Shown here one piece after another: positions 1 to 5,288 of a stretch of 5,358 nt of DNA. Both the position numbers and the translations under genes were made by a program. Positions within the stretch are counted from its first letter, which is position 1, and each line of letters starts with the position of its first letter. The stretch lies in NCBI GenBank assembly GCA_964462595.1, contig CAYWXM010000071.1:1-5358 (forward strand), in the 5' to 3' direction. Source of the DNA: SURF-21 sp964462595 (GTDB taxonomy: Bacteria; Actinomycetota; Geothermincolia; Geothermincolales; RBG-13-55-18). Below the pieces are notes generated by a model, which searched no databases, was not told the origin of the DNA, and saw only the letters and a program-made list of their open reading frames with translations.

Positions 1-201
1 AGCCCAGAGAAGCAGAGCAAGAAGCAGTATATTTCAAGTAGATTTATTTATGAGTCAACGAATAGGCTTTCGAGTAGATTTATTATTGACGCAACGGGAC
101 CGCGTCAGCGCTTTAAAACGTACGCAAAATGTTCAAATCCCATAATATGGATGATGCCGATTCCCCAATCCCGCACCCGGAGCGTGATAATGTCCGTAGT
201 C
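1..201. other. Non-coding stretch downstream of disA
   Basis: No credible gene is seen on either strand. The stretch is more AT-rich than its surroundings, especially 28-90. It holds the imperfect direct repeat pair described separately, and a small CCAT-AAT-ATGG inverted repeat at 140-150. I found no convincing U-tract terminator for disA. A TTGACT hexamer (minus strand, 53-58) has no well-spaced -10 box: the nearest, TATACT at 26-31, is 21 bases away. A promoter for a further leftward gene is therefore only a weak possibility. Confidence 0.5.
37..96. repeat. Imperfect 24-bp direct repeat pair, 36-bp period
   Basis: Bases 37-60 and 73-96 align at 20 of 24 positions. The first 12 bases (AGTAGATTTATT) and the last five (CAACG) are identical; the differences lie in the middle (TATGAGT versus ATTGACG). 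The period is 36 bases with a 12-base spacer. The first copy contains the palindromic heptamer TGAGTCA at 51-57. The repeats are AT-rich in a GC-rich neighbourhood and lie beyond the 3' end of disA. They could be a tandem regulator-binding site for an unseen leftward gene, or just a decayed duplication. Confidence 0.55.
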
Positions 202-1278
202 TCACATATATCTCTCGACGATGGAGGATTCCGCGATGTGCCGTAGCCCTTCCTTGATGGCCTGGGCACGCGCCTTCCCGACCCCCTCGACCTCGTCGAG
301 CATCTTTTCCGAAGCCCTCATGATATTCTGCACCGTCTTGAAGTTCTTCACCAGTTTCTCCACCACGGAAGCGGGAAGGCGCGGTATGCGTTCCAGTATG
401 CGGTAACCGCGCGAGGAAAGCGGCCTGTCCAGCTCGTCGTGAGCCCCCGAGTACCCGAGAGTCTGCGCCACGCTGGTCAGCTGGAGCAGTTCCTCGTCGC
501 TGAGGCGAGCCAGGCTGCGTTCCACCGCCTCCAGCGACTTTCCCCTCTCCTCGACTCGGAAGTCGCGCATAACGTTTCTCTTTTCGCGTTCCACGCCGGA
601 CATCAGCTCTTCCATCTGGAGCTCGATGAGGCGCCCCTCCGTCCCCAGCTCGGCAAGATAGACCTGCATCTCGTCAGCTATCCTCTGCATCATCTCGGCT
701 CTCTGCAGCACGCTGACCACGTCTTGCAGGCTGACCAGGTCCTCGAACTCCAAAGCGCTCAAAGTAGCCGAGACCTGGTCCAGGTGGGTCTTGTACTTCT
801 CCAATGTCTGCAGGGCCTGGCCCGATTTGCTGATCAGCACGCGTACCGACGAGATGACGTGGCGCCAGTCGTCCTTGTACATGGTCACCCTGTTCATGCG
901 CTCGGAAACCGCTATGACCAGCCTGCCGGTCTGGCGCGCCACTCTTTCGGCAGTGCGGTGACGGGTTCCGCTTTCCGATGTCGGTATGGAGGGGTCGGGA
1001 ACGAGGTGCACGTTGGCGAACCTTATCCTGGTGATATCCTCGTCCAGCACCACTGCGCCGTCCATCTTGGAAATCTGGAAGAGGTTGGCGGCGGAGAACT
1101 CCCAGTTCAACTCGACGCCCCCGTTTACGACCTTCAGCACTTCGCCCTCGTCACCGACCACGATAAGCGCTCCCAGGTGGGAAGCCATGAGGCGGGCCAG
1201 GGCTTCTCTCAACTCCGAACCCGGAGCAACAAGCTTTATGACATTGAGGTATTCTCTATCCCGGTAATGATCTTCCAT
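202..1278 (-). CDS. disA: DisA, DNA-integrity scanning diadenylate cyclase
   Basis: Condenses two ATP into the second messenger c-di-AMP; characterised DisA proteins are octamers that scan DNA and fall silent on branched intermediates. The 358-aa product matches the usual length of about 360. The N-terminal cyclase domain has the DGA motif at 73-75 and GTRHRTAER at 104-112, both needed for ATP binding and catalysis. A helical linker follows (about 140-290, with QALQTLEKYKT at 154-164 and ELGTEG at 210-215). The C-terminus has a helix-hairpin-helix DNA-binding motif (LDEVEGVGKARAQAIKEGL, 327-345). The start chosen is ATG at 1278, giving MEDHYRDREYL before the conserved VAPG segment; GGAGG lies at 1291-1295, a long 12-base spacing. 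An upstream in-frame ATG at 1311 has no better ribosome binding site. It lies 275 bp after radA on the same strand; in Bacillus subtilis RadA restrains DisA activity. No CarD-type gene follows within the 201 visible bases. Confidence 0.97.
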   Translation of the reverse strand: MEDHYRDREYLNVIKLVAPGSELREALARLMASHLGALIVVGDEGEVLKVVNGGVELNWEFSAANLFQISKMDGAVVLDEDITRIRFANVHLVPDPSIPTSESGTRHRTAERVARQTGRLVIAVSERMNRVTMYKDDWRHVISSVRVLISKSGQALQTLEKYKTHLDQVSATLSALEFEDLVSLQDVVSVLQRAEMMQRIADEMQVYLAELGTEGRLIELQMEELMSGVEREKRNVMRDFRVEERGKSLEAVERSLARLSDEELLQLTSVAQTLGYSGAHDELDRPLSSRGYRILERIPRLPASVVEKLVKNFKTVQNIMRASEKMLDEVEGVGKARAQAIKEGLRHIAESSIVERYM

Positions 1279-1352
1279 TCTTCCACGCTTCCTCCACAAA
1301 AGCCATGGCATGACTTCGGCTTTTCCTGCCAACTCTATATTAAACAATGAAA

Positions 1353-1372
1353 GCATGCCGTTCCAGGCATGC
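1353..1372. promoter_or_regulatory. Perfect 7-bp inverted repeat upstream of disA
   Basis: GCATGCC (1353-1359) and GGCATGC (1366-1372) are exact complements around a 6-base loop. On the disA strand the AT-rich block TTTAATATA follows immediately (about 1336-1344), resembling a -10 region. The matching -35 position falls in the repeat's loop (TGGAAC, 3 of 6 consensus). A second, interleaved repeat ATGCA (1369-1373) / TGCAT (1386-1390) overlaps it. It sits about 75-95 bp upstream of the disA start, consistent with an operator or with a 5'-leader hairpin. The identity of any regulator is unknown. Confidence 0.35.
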
Positions 1373-1487
1373 ATCTCACATGCGGTGCATATCCGCGCCC
1401 CGCACGCCAGCACGCATGGCGTTGGAGCCATCGCCTCCCGCATCGCCGCGGCGCCGGCAACTCGACGCGCAGAGTGCAACTTCGCGG

Positions 1488-1510
1488 GGAAAAGACCTGC
1501 GACCTTCGCA
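1488..1510 (-). terminator. Weak terminator-like hairpin after radA
   Basis: On the minus strand, TGCGA-AGG-TCGCA (1498-1510) forms a short 5-bp stem with a 3-base loop, followed by GGTCTTTTCCCC with only four T residues. It lies about 44 bp past the radA stop. A looser GACCGT/ACGGTC pair (1525-1530 and 1550-1555) overlaps the radA stop codon. The stem is short and the T-run poor, so partial termination at most; radA and disA could still be co-transcribed. Confidence 0.2.
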
Positions 1511-1553
1511 TTTCAAGCCCTGAAGACCGTATCCGCACAGCCCCTCGAGACGG

Positions 1554-2903
1554 TCAGCTTATATTGAATCCGGCCAGGGCTTGCCTCACGTCGCGAACCT
1601 TAAAGAGCTGCAACCCCGGGTATTTCTCCCCGGACCTCGTCTTCTCGGACAGGACTACGGAGGTGAAGCCAAGGCGCGCCGCCTCCTGCAGCCTTTCGGC
1701 GACCCTGGAAACCGGCCGCACCTCGCCGGTGAGGCTCACCTCTCCCAGGAACACCGTTTCGGAGGGGATGGTCCTGTCCTGCCGGGAAGACGCTATGGCC
1801 ACGCATACACCGAGGTCGAGGGCGGGCTCGCTCACCTTCAGACCGCCGGAGATGCCCACGTATACGTCGCGGTCAGAGAGATGGATCCTGGCCTTGCGCT
1901 CCAGGACGGCCACGTCGATGGCCAGCCTCCTGTGATCCATGCCCGTTGACACCCTTTTGGGGGTAGGGAGCCTGGAGGGCACCACCAGCGCCTGGACCTC
2001 CACCAGCAGGGGACGGCGCCCCTCCATGACCGCCACCGTCGCCGTGCCGGACACCGCTTCCTCCCGGGTGTCCAGGAATAGGTGTGAGGGGTCCTTCACT
2101 TCGCACAGCCCTTTTCCGCTCATCTCGAAGATGCCCAGCTCGCTCACGGACCCGAAGCGGTTCTTCACCGCACGCAGTATGCGCAGGGAATCGAAGCGTT
2201 CGCCCTCGAAATAGAGCACGCAGTCCACCATATGCTCCACCATCCTGGGTCCGGCCAGCACTCCCTCCTTGGTCACGTGCCCGACCAGGAATACAGCGGC
2301 GTCTATCTCCTTGGCCAGGTATTGCATGCGGGCCGTACATTCCCGCATCTGGTTAACGCCGCCGGGGGAGGAATCCAGCTCGGTGTTGCGCATGGTCTGT
2401 ATGGAGTCCACGATGAGGGCCTGGGGGGCCATCTCCCTCGCCGCCTCCACCACCGCCTCGACGTCGTTCTCGCACAGGAGATAGAGTTCGGGGCTGGAGG
2501 AACCGGTACGGCGGGCACGCGAACCGATCTGGGCCGCCGATTCCTCCCCGCTGACCAGCAATACTTTCGTCCCCCGGTTGCTCAGCGCCGAAGCGGCCTG
2601 CAGCAGCAGGGTGGATTTACCGATCCCGGGCTCGCCCCCCAGCAGGACCAGGGAGCCTGGCACCACTCCTCCACCCAGGACCCTGTCCAGTTCACCGATA
2701 CCGGTGGTAAGGCGCGGCCGCTCCTTCTCCACGCCGCCCAGGCGCAGCGGTTCAGCCTTCGCGCGCGATGCCTCGCCCCTGGGGATTTCCTTCTTCTCCT
2801 CGCGCATGGTGCCGAAAGCGCCGCAGGAAGGGCAACGTCCAAGCCACTGCACGGAGGCTTCTCCGCACTCCTCGCAGACGTAATGGGACCGTTCCGGTTT
2901 CAC
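1554..2903 (-). CDS. radA: RadA/Sms, DNA repair ATPase
   Basis: RecA-related ATPase that drives branch migration and helps process recombination intermediates. The 449-aa product is the normal length, with all domains in order. A C4 zinc finger (C10, C13, C24, C27) lies in CEECGEASVQWLGRCPSC. The ATPase core has Walker A GEPGIGKST at 90-98 and Walker B ALIVDS ending near 166. The RadA-specific KNRFG motif is at 247-251. The C-terminal Lon-like domain (about 280-449, with GGLKVSEPALDLGVCVAIASS) lacks the Lon Ser-Lys protease dyad, as is usual for RadA. The start chosen is GTG at 2903 because AGGTGAGG lies 6 bases upstream; another in-frame GTG at 2915 would add four residues but has no ribosome binding site. 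It precedes disA on the same strand, a common pairing in Gram-positive genomes. Confidence 0.98.
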   Translation of the reverse strand: MKPERSHYVCEECGEASVQWLGRCPSCGAFGTMREEKKEIPRGEASRAKAEPLRLGGVEKERPRLTTGIGELDRVLGGGVVPGSLVLLGGEPGIGKSTLLLQAASALSNRGTKVLLVSGEESAAQIGSRARRTGSSSPELYLLCENDVEAVVEAAREMAPQALIVDSIQTMRNTELDSSPGGVNQMRECTARMQYLAKEIDAAVFLVGHVTKEGVLAGPRMVEHMVDCVLYFEGERFDSLRILRAVKNRFGSVSELGIFEMSGKGLCEVKDPSHLFLDTREEAVSGTATVAVMEGRRPLLVEVQALVVPSRLPTPKRVSTGMDHRRLAIDVAVLERKARIHLSDRDVYVGISGGLKVSEPALDLGVCVAIASSRQDRTIPSETVFLGEVSLTGEVRPVSRVAERLQEAARLGFTSVVLSEKTRSGEKYPGLQLFKVRDVRQALAGFNIS

Positions 2904-2909
2904 ATCGCA

Positions 2910-2917
2910 CCTCACCT
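2910..2917 (-). promoter_or_regulatory. Ribosome binding site deciding the radA start
   Basis: AGGTGAGG on the minus strand is separated by six bases (TGCGAT) from GTG at 2903. The alternative in-frame GTG at 2915 lies inside this Shine-Dalgarno, so the downstream GTG is favoured. Confidence 0.6.
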
Positions 2918-2947
2918 GAAGAGATTCCGTACTTCACCGTCGTAGTG

Positions 2948-2970
2948 ATTATACTTCCACCCACCGTCAA
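2948..2970 (-). promoter_or_regulatory. Possible radA promoter (-10 TATAAT, poor -35 spacing)
   Basis: A perfect TATAAT lies on the minus strand at 2948-2953, about 45 bp upstream of the radA start. The only TTGACA-like hexamer nearby is TTGACG at 2965-2970, but the spacer is just 11 bases, too short for a standard housekeeping sigma promoter. At 17-base spacing the -35 position reads CCCGGC. Either the -10 works with an activator, or the TTGACG is coincidental. ACGGTG is repeated on both sides of the -10. Confidence 0.4.
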
Positions 2971-3031
2971 GCCGGGAAGGCAGGACCGCCCGGTGAGGAA
3001 GTGCGGCAAGAGGTGCATCCAGTGGGAGAGG

Positions 3032-3077
3032 CTCCGGACATGGCTCCCCGGAGATAGGCGGGGGGGCCACGGGCCCC
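3032..3077 (-). terminator. Two GC hairpins downstream of the flavoprotein gene
   Basis: GGGGCC-CGT-GGCCCC (3063-3077) is a perfect 6-bp stem with a 3-base loop; CTCCGG (3032-3037) and CCGGAG (3048-3053) form a second stem with a 10-base loop. Both fall 43-88 bp after the flavoprotein stop on the minus strand and before the radA promoter region. Neither is followed by a T-run, so they are not textbook intrinsic terminators, but the position fits transcript-end structures insulating radA. Confidence 0.3.
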
Positions 3078-3119
3078 GACGGCCTCAACGGCATGGAGAT
3101 GAAGAGCGCGGAAAGAGGA

Positions 3120-3779
3120 CTATCCCGGGGAGAAGTCCGCCTGCAGCCTGGTTTTGACGCCACCGGGCAGCTCTCCTGCGGTAGTGATCTCCCTGCCGGC
3201 ATCCTCCAACGCACGCAGATATTCCGCGGCCGCCGGGCTGAGCTCTCCAGCGGGACGGCACAAGAGCTTCCCCTGCGTCGCGTATATCTCTCCCGCGAGG
3301 TCGGCCTGCATCATCGCCGCCACCCGGTTTATCCACAGGGAGATCACCTCGAACTGGGAGCGGTCGGGAAAACCGCAATTCGCCATCATCAGCAGCACGG
3401 GCTTCGGAGCCCCTGTCCCCGGGCCACCTTCGCCTTCATCCCCGCCCGCATGTGGGTTCCCGGTCACGGTCAGGCGGTCCATGAACACCTTCAGGGTGCC
3501 CGAGACGTTGTTGAAATACACGGGGGAGGCCAGGACGATTACGTCCGCCCCCGCCAGCTCGTGCAGCACTCCCGCCATGTCGTCCTCGATGGCGCACCTG
3601 CCGGGGGTATCGAACCAACAGGAATGGCAGCCCCTGCAATACCCGATATCCTTCTCGCAAAGAAACACGGCGGCGGTCTCCGCGCCTGCGCCTTGCGCGC
3701 CCTCGAGAAACGCGCCCAGCATCGCGGCTGTGGCGCTCGACCTGCCCCCGGGGCTGCCGTTGAGGGCGACTATCTTCAT
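3120..3779 (-). CDS. Flavodoxin-fold FMN flavoprotein, Fe-S flavoprotein-like
   Basis: A 219-aa protein of the NADPH-dependent FMN reductase / Fe-S flavoprotein superfamily, probably a cytoplasmic electron-transfer protein or quinone/disulfide reductase. The N-terminal MKIVALNGSPGGRSSAT is the first beta strand plus FMN phosphate loop (GSPGGRSSAT at 8-17). A cysteine cluster follows, C48-x2-C51-x2-C54-x7-C62, then EDDM. This compact spacing matches the 4Fe-4S motif of archaeal iron-sulfur flavoproteins, although redox-only relatives carry similar cysteines. ASPVYFNNVSG (84-94) is the second flavin-binding loop. A glycine/glutamate-rich insert at 111-124 looks like a flexible loop. The start chosen is ATG at 3779, directly before the canonical first strand, with AAAGGG 8 bases upstream; an in-frame ATG at 3806 would add nine residues (MFDREREHQ). 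It has its own promoter, divergent from the RHH operon. Substrate not predictable. Confidence 0.88.
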   Translation of the reverse strand: MKIVALNGSPGGRSSATAAMLGAFLEGAQGAGAETAAVFLCEKDIGYCRGCHSCWFDTPGRCAIEDDMAGVLHELAGADVIVLASPVYFNNVSGTLKVFMDRLTVTGNPHAGGDEGEGGPGTGAPKPVLLMMANCGFPDRSQFEVISLWINRVAAMMQADLAGEIYATQGKLLCRPAGELSPAAAEYLRALEDAGREITTAGELPGGVKTRLQADFSPG

Positions 3780-3832
3780 CTGGTGTTCCCTTTCTCGGTC
3801 AAACATGCGGCGCTTCCACCCAGCCCGTGGGC

Positions 3833-3841
3833 ATTATATCA
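3833..3841 (-). promoter_or_regulatory. Extended -10 promoter for the flavoprotein gene
   Basis: On the minus strand TGATATAAT gives a consensus TATAAT (3833-3838) preceded by the TGn extension (3839-3841), which can replace a strong -35; the 17-base-spaced -35 position reads CAAGTT, weak. Predicted transcription would begin near 3826, leaving a leader of about 45 nt before the ATG at 3779. Confidence 0.6.
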
Positions 3842-3962
3842 TCAAGCAGAAAAGGAACTTGCCCGCTTCCGGAGGGCCAGGTCTCTTCCGCATATACGCC
3901 GCTTCGTGGAGTCAGATACAAGAGCGAGCACTTTCCGGGATATGATCATGGGTTTTTCAGGG

Positions 3963-3986
3963 AAACAGCATTAATATCTGCTGTTT
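3963..3986. promoter_or_regulatory. Perfect 8+8 inverted repeat, candidate operator
   Basis: AAACAGCA (3963-3970) and TGCTGTTT (3979-3986) are exact complements separated by the AT-only-but-one spacer TTAATATC. The right arm overlaps the first three bases of the TTTACA -35 box of the rightward promoter, so a protein bound here would block the RHH-nucleotidyltransferase operon. It lies about 125 bp upstream of the flavoprotein -10 and is not placed to repress that gene directly. RHH proteins typically bind short inverted repeats in their own promoters, making the adjacent RHH product the leading candidate ligand (inference). Confidence 0.55.
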
Positions 3987-4012
3987 ACATTCGTATTACT
4001 TTTAGATAGGAT
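3984..4012 (+). promoter_or_regulatory. Promoter of the RHH-nucleotidyltransferase operon
   Basis: -35 TTTACA (3984-3989, 5 of 6 consensus), 17-base spacer, -10 TAGGAT (4007-4012, 4 of 6). The start of transcription would be near 4019, only a few bases before the first possible start codon (GTG 4026), so the mRNA has a very short leader. A GATAGGATAGGA tandem spans the -10. Confidence 0.5.
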
Positions 4013-4025
4013 AGGAAGCGAGGGG

Positions 4026-4526
4026 GTGGTCATCTTGCCTGAAAAGTCGCGAGAAGGGGGTAAAGAGAACCCGGGTTCTCCGCGCGGGGGGAGGGAGAAT
4101 GAGCGAGGCGACGTCGCTATCCCAGCGAATGGGATAAAGTCCGTCGTCTCCATCAGGATGGACAAGCGCACCATCGAGACGTTGGATAGATACGCGAAAT
4201 CCATCGATGAGAAAATGTCCACCGTGGCGAGGGGTTTCATAGTCGAGGGTCTGGAAAAGGCCGGAGTGGGCATGTCCTCGGACGAGCTCCACGAGCTGAC
4301 CAGGCTGCGCATGAAGGAGGAGCTGTCCAGGGCGGCCGGAAAGCGGATAAGCAAGGTGGTCCGCGTGGGCGACATGCGTGAACTGAAATCCGCACGGCGG
4401 GACCTGGAATACTGGCTGAGCCGACCCGCGGAGGAACGCGTTGCCGCCGTGGATTTTCTCAGGAGGCAGCATTATGGAGATACAGCAAGACTTCAAAGAG
4501 TTGCTGGAGTTGTTCAACGCTCATGA
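4026..4526 (+). CDS. RHH DNA-binding protein with RLQRV-type C-terminal tail, putative antitoxin
   Basis: A 166-aa protein with three parts. Residues 1-37 are a polar, glycine/arginine/glutamate-rich tail. Residues 38-80 form a ribbon-helix-helix domain: beta strand IKSVVSIRM (38-45), helix A about 46-62, helix B about 64-80 (MSTVARGFIVEGLEKAG). After a charged helical linker, residues 123-166 form a conserved-looking module, YWLSRPAEERVAAVDFLRRQ followed by HYGDTARLQRV. I recall this tail from proteins encoded just upstream of AbiEii-like nucleotidyltransferases. Likely role: a dimeric repressor of its own operon and partner/antitoxin of the next gene (inference). Start: GTG 4026, with AGGA at 4013-4016; TTG 4035, 8 bases after GAGGGGG, is a real alternative. 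The only other in-frame start, ATG 4158, would remove the DNA-binding strand. Its last 53 bases overlap the next gene in the +1 frame. Confidence 0.85.
   Translation: MVILPEKSREGGKENPGSPRGGRENERGDVAIPANGIKSVVSIRMDKRTIETLDRYAKSIDEKMSTVARGFIVEGLEKAGVGMSSDELHELTRLRMKEELSRAAGKRISKVVRVGDMRELKSARRDLEYWLSRPAEERVAAVDFLRRQHYGDTARLQRVAGVVQRS
4065..4080. promoter_or_regulatory. Perfect 16-bp palindrome at the start of the RHH gene
   Basis: GAGAACCCGGGTTCTC is fully self-complementary with no spacer. It falls in codons 14-19 of the RHH frame, about 46 bp after the predicted transcription start. That position suits an operator acting as a roadblock, or an mRNA hairpin near the start codon. Its GAGAAC..CGGGT half is echoed in the repeats after the operon (5063-5073, 5144-5157, 5311-5324). 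Confidence 0.45.
4461..4466 (+). promoter_or_regulatory. Shine-Dalgarno of the nucleotidyltransferase, inside the RHH gene
   Basis: A perfect AGGAGG seven bases before ATG 4474. In the RHH frame these same bases are the Arg-Arg codons of the RRQHYGD motif, so the site serves both as coding sequence and as the ribosome binding site for the downstream gene. It rules out the earlier in-frame ATG at 4441 as the start. Confidence 0.85.
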
Positions 4527-4920
4527 AGTGGAATACGTGATCGTGGGAGCTTACGCCCTCGCGTTTCACGGGGTCCCCCGCTTCACGGGAGATATCGATA
4601 TCCTCGTGCACCCCACTCGGGACAACGTAAAGCGGATCCTCTCAGTATTGGAAGATTTCGGCTTCGGATCGCTCGGCCTGAAACCCGGTGATTTTCACAA
4701 GCCCGACTCGGTGCTCCAGCTCGGGGTCTCTCCGGTCCGCATCGATATCCTCACCTCGATCACCGGGGTCACCTGGAGAGAAGCTTACCAGGGCAGGCAG
4801 AACGGCCTATATGGCGACGTGCCCGTTACATTCCTCGGCCGCGAACAGTACATCGCCAACAAGAGAGCCCTGGGCAGAAAGAAGGACCTCGCCGACCTCG
4901 AGGCCCTGGGCGAAGAGTAA
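4474..4920 (+). CDS. AbiEii-like nucleotidyltransferase, putative toxin
   Basis: A 148-aa single-domain protein of the DNA polymerase beta-type nucleotidyltransferase fold. The N-terminus MEIQQDFKELLELFNAHEVE leads into YVIVGAYALAFHG (21-33), the strand-turn-helix where the family usually has GG or GS. GDIDILV (39-45) holds catalytic D40 and D42, and VRIDILT (88-94) the third carboxylate, D91. The C-terminal YIANKRALGRKKDLADLEAL (126-145) is the Lys-rich signature of AbiEii-like toxins. All catalytic residues are present, so it is probably active. Relatives in toxin-antitoxin systems transfer nucleotides to tRNA or other acceptors and stop growth; the acceptor here is unknown. The start is ATG 4474, set by AGGAGG seven bases upstream. 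It overlaps the RHH gene by 53 bases and is presumably translationally coupled to it. It could instead be a non-toxic small nucleotidyltransferase. Confidence 0.9.
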   Translation: MEIQQDFKELLELFNAHEVEYVIVGAYALAFHGVPRFTGDIDILVHPTRDNVKRILSVLEDFGFGSLGLKPGDFHKPDSVLQLGVSPVRIDILTSITGVTWREAYQGRQNGLYGDVPVTFLGREQYIANKRALGRKKDLADLEALGEE

Positions 4921-5115
4921 CCCCCTTATCAATTCGTCCTGGCGCTCCGTCTGCGCTGTCACCGCCCGAGAACCACCGGCTCGGCCGCAGCGCGCCCGGG
5001 CATAGAATCGGCTAAATGGAAAAGATACCGCCCGGGTGTCGCCTATACAAAAGACACTTTCCGAGAACCGGGTAATGTTTATGGTTGCTCCATCTGCGCT
5101 GCCACGCACCCCGGT

Positions 5116-5172
5116 CTCGGGAACAAAAAGCTGCCCCTGGCCCGAGAACTACCGGGTCGGTCGCAGCGAGCG
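5116..5172. repeat. 57-bp exact direct repeat, copy 1
   Basis: Identical over 57 bases to 5283-5339 (offset 167). It begins CTCGGGAACAAAAAGCTGCC and ends CGGTCGCAGCGAGCG. It consists of the right edge of one palindromic unit (CTCGGG), a 19-base linker, and the left arm of the next unit (CCCGAG at 5141-5146, CCGGGT at 5152-5157). Exact identity in an otherwise decayed region points to a recent duplication. Confidence 0.9.
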
Positions 5173-5244
5173 CGCAAGTAACGGTTTCTTCTTATGTTGA
5201 GGCGGCAAGCGCAGCCGAGCGAGGCCGTTACCCGGAGGCTCGGG
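5141..5244. repeat. Palindromic unit 1, with a 49-bp insertion in its loop
   Basis: The left arm CCCGAG (5141-5146) and CCGGGT (5152-5157) pair with ACCCGG (5230-5235) and CTCGGG (5239-5244). Compared with the compact unit at 5308, this copy carries 49 extra bases (about 5173-5221) between the arms. The insertion is bordered by AGCG on both sides (5169-5172 and 5218-5221) and contains an AT-rich run, TTTCTTCTTATGTTGA. Confidence 0.7.
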
Positions 5245-5288
5245 CCGGTAAAGCACCACAAGCGAGGACCGTTACCCCGGGGCTCGGG
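5239..5288. repeat. Partial palindromic unit between units 1 and 2
   Basis: Bounded by CTCGGG at 5239-5244 and at 5283-5288. Its right half (5261-5288) is a variant of the unit's right arm, AGCGAGGACCGTTACC then CCGGGGCTCGGG, with one extra A and two differences. GGTAA (5246-5250) can pair with TTACC (5272-5276). The left arm is otherwise missing, so this looks like a truncated copy. Confidence 0.6.

Noticed and set aside
439..1350. Long plus-strand open frame (303 codons) opposite disA
   Set aside because: It is antisense to an unambiguous DisA with intact motifs. Its product is rich in His, Gln and Leu with no recognisable domain, as expected from an antisense frame in GC-rich DNA.
1279..1479. 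67-residue N-terminal extension of DisA
   Set aside because: The extension has atypical composition (several Cys, Ala/Arg-rich), no family counterpart, and spans the inverted repeats. The 1278 start gives the standard DisA length.
2232..2945. Plus-strand open frame (237 codons) opposite radA
   Set aside because: Antisense shadow of the conserved RadA coding sequence, with no motif or ribosome binding site supporting it.
2948..2970. Standard -35/-10 promoter from TTGACG and TATAAT upstream of radA
   Set aside because: The 11-base spacer is incompatible with normal sigma-70-type spacing. Only the -10 is kept as a possible element.
3780..3806. Upstream ATG for the flavoprotein (nine extra residues)
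   Set aside because: MKIVALNGSP is the normal start of this fold, and the charged nine-residue extension overlaps the likely ribosome binding site. It is not excluded outright.
4099..4137. 12-codon open frame with a G-rich ribosome-binding-like sequence, a possible leader peptide
   Set aside because: The GGAGG-to-ATG spacing is only four bases and the G-tract is probably coincidental. It lies in another frame inside the RHH gene, with no regulatory residue pattern.
5079..5261. 60-codon minus-strand open frame in the repeat region
   Set aside because: It runs through the palindromic repeats, its product is Arg/Cys-rich low complexity, and there is no ribosome binding site.
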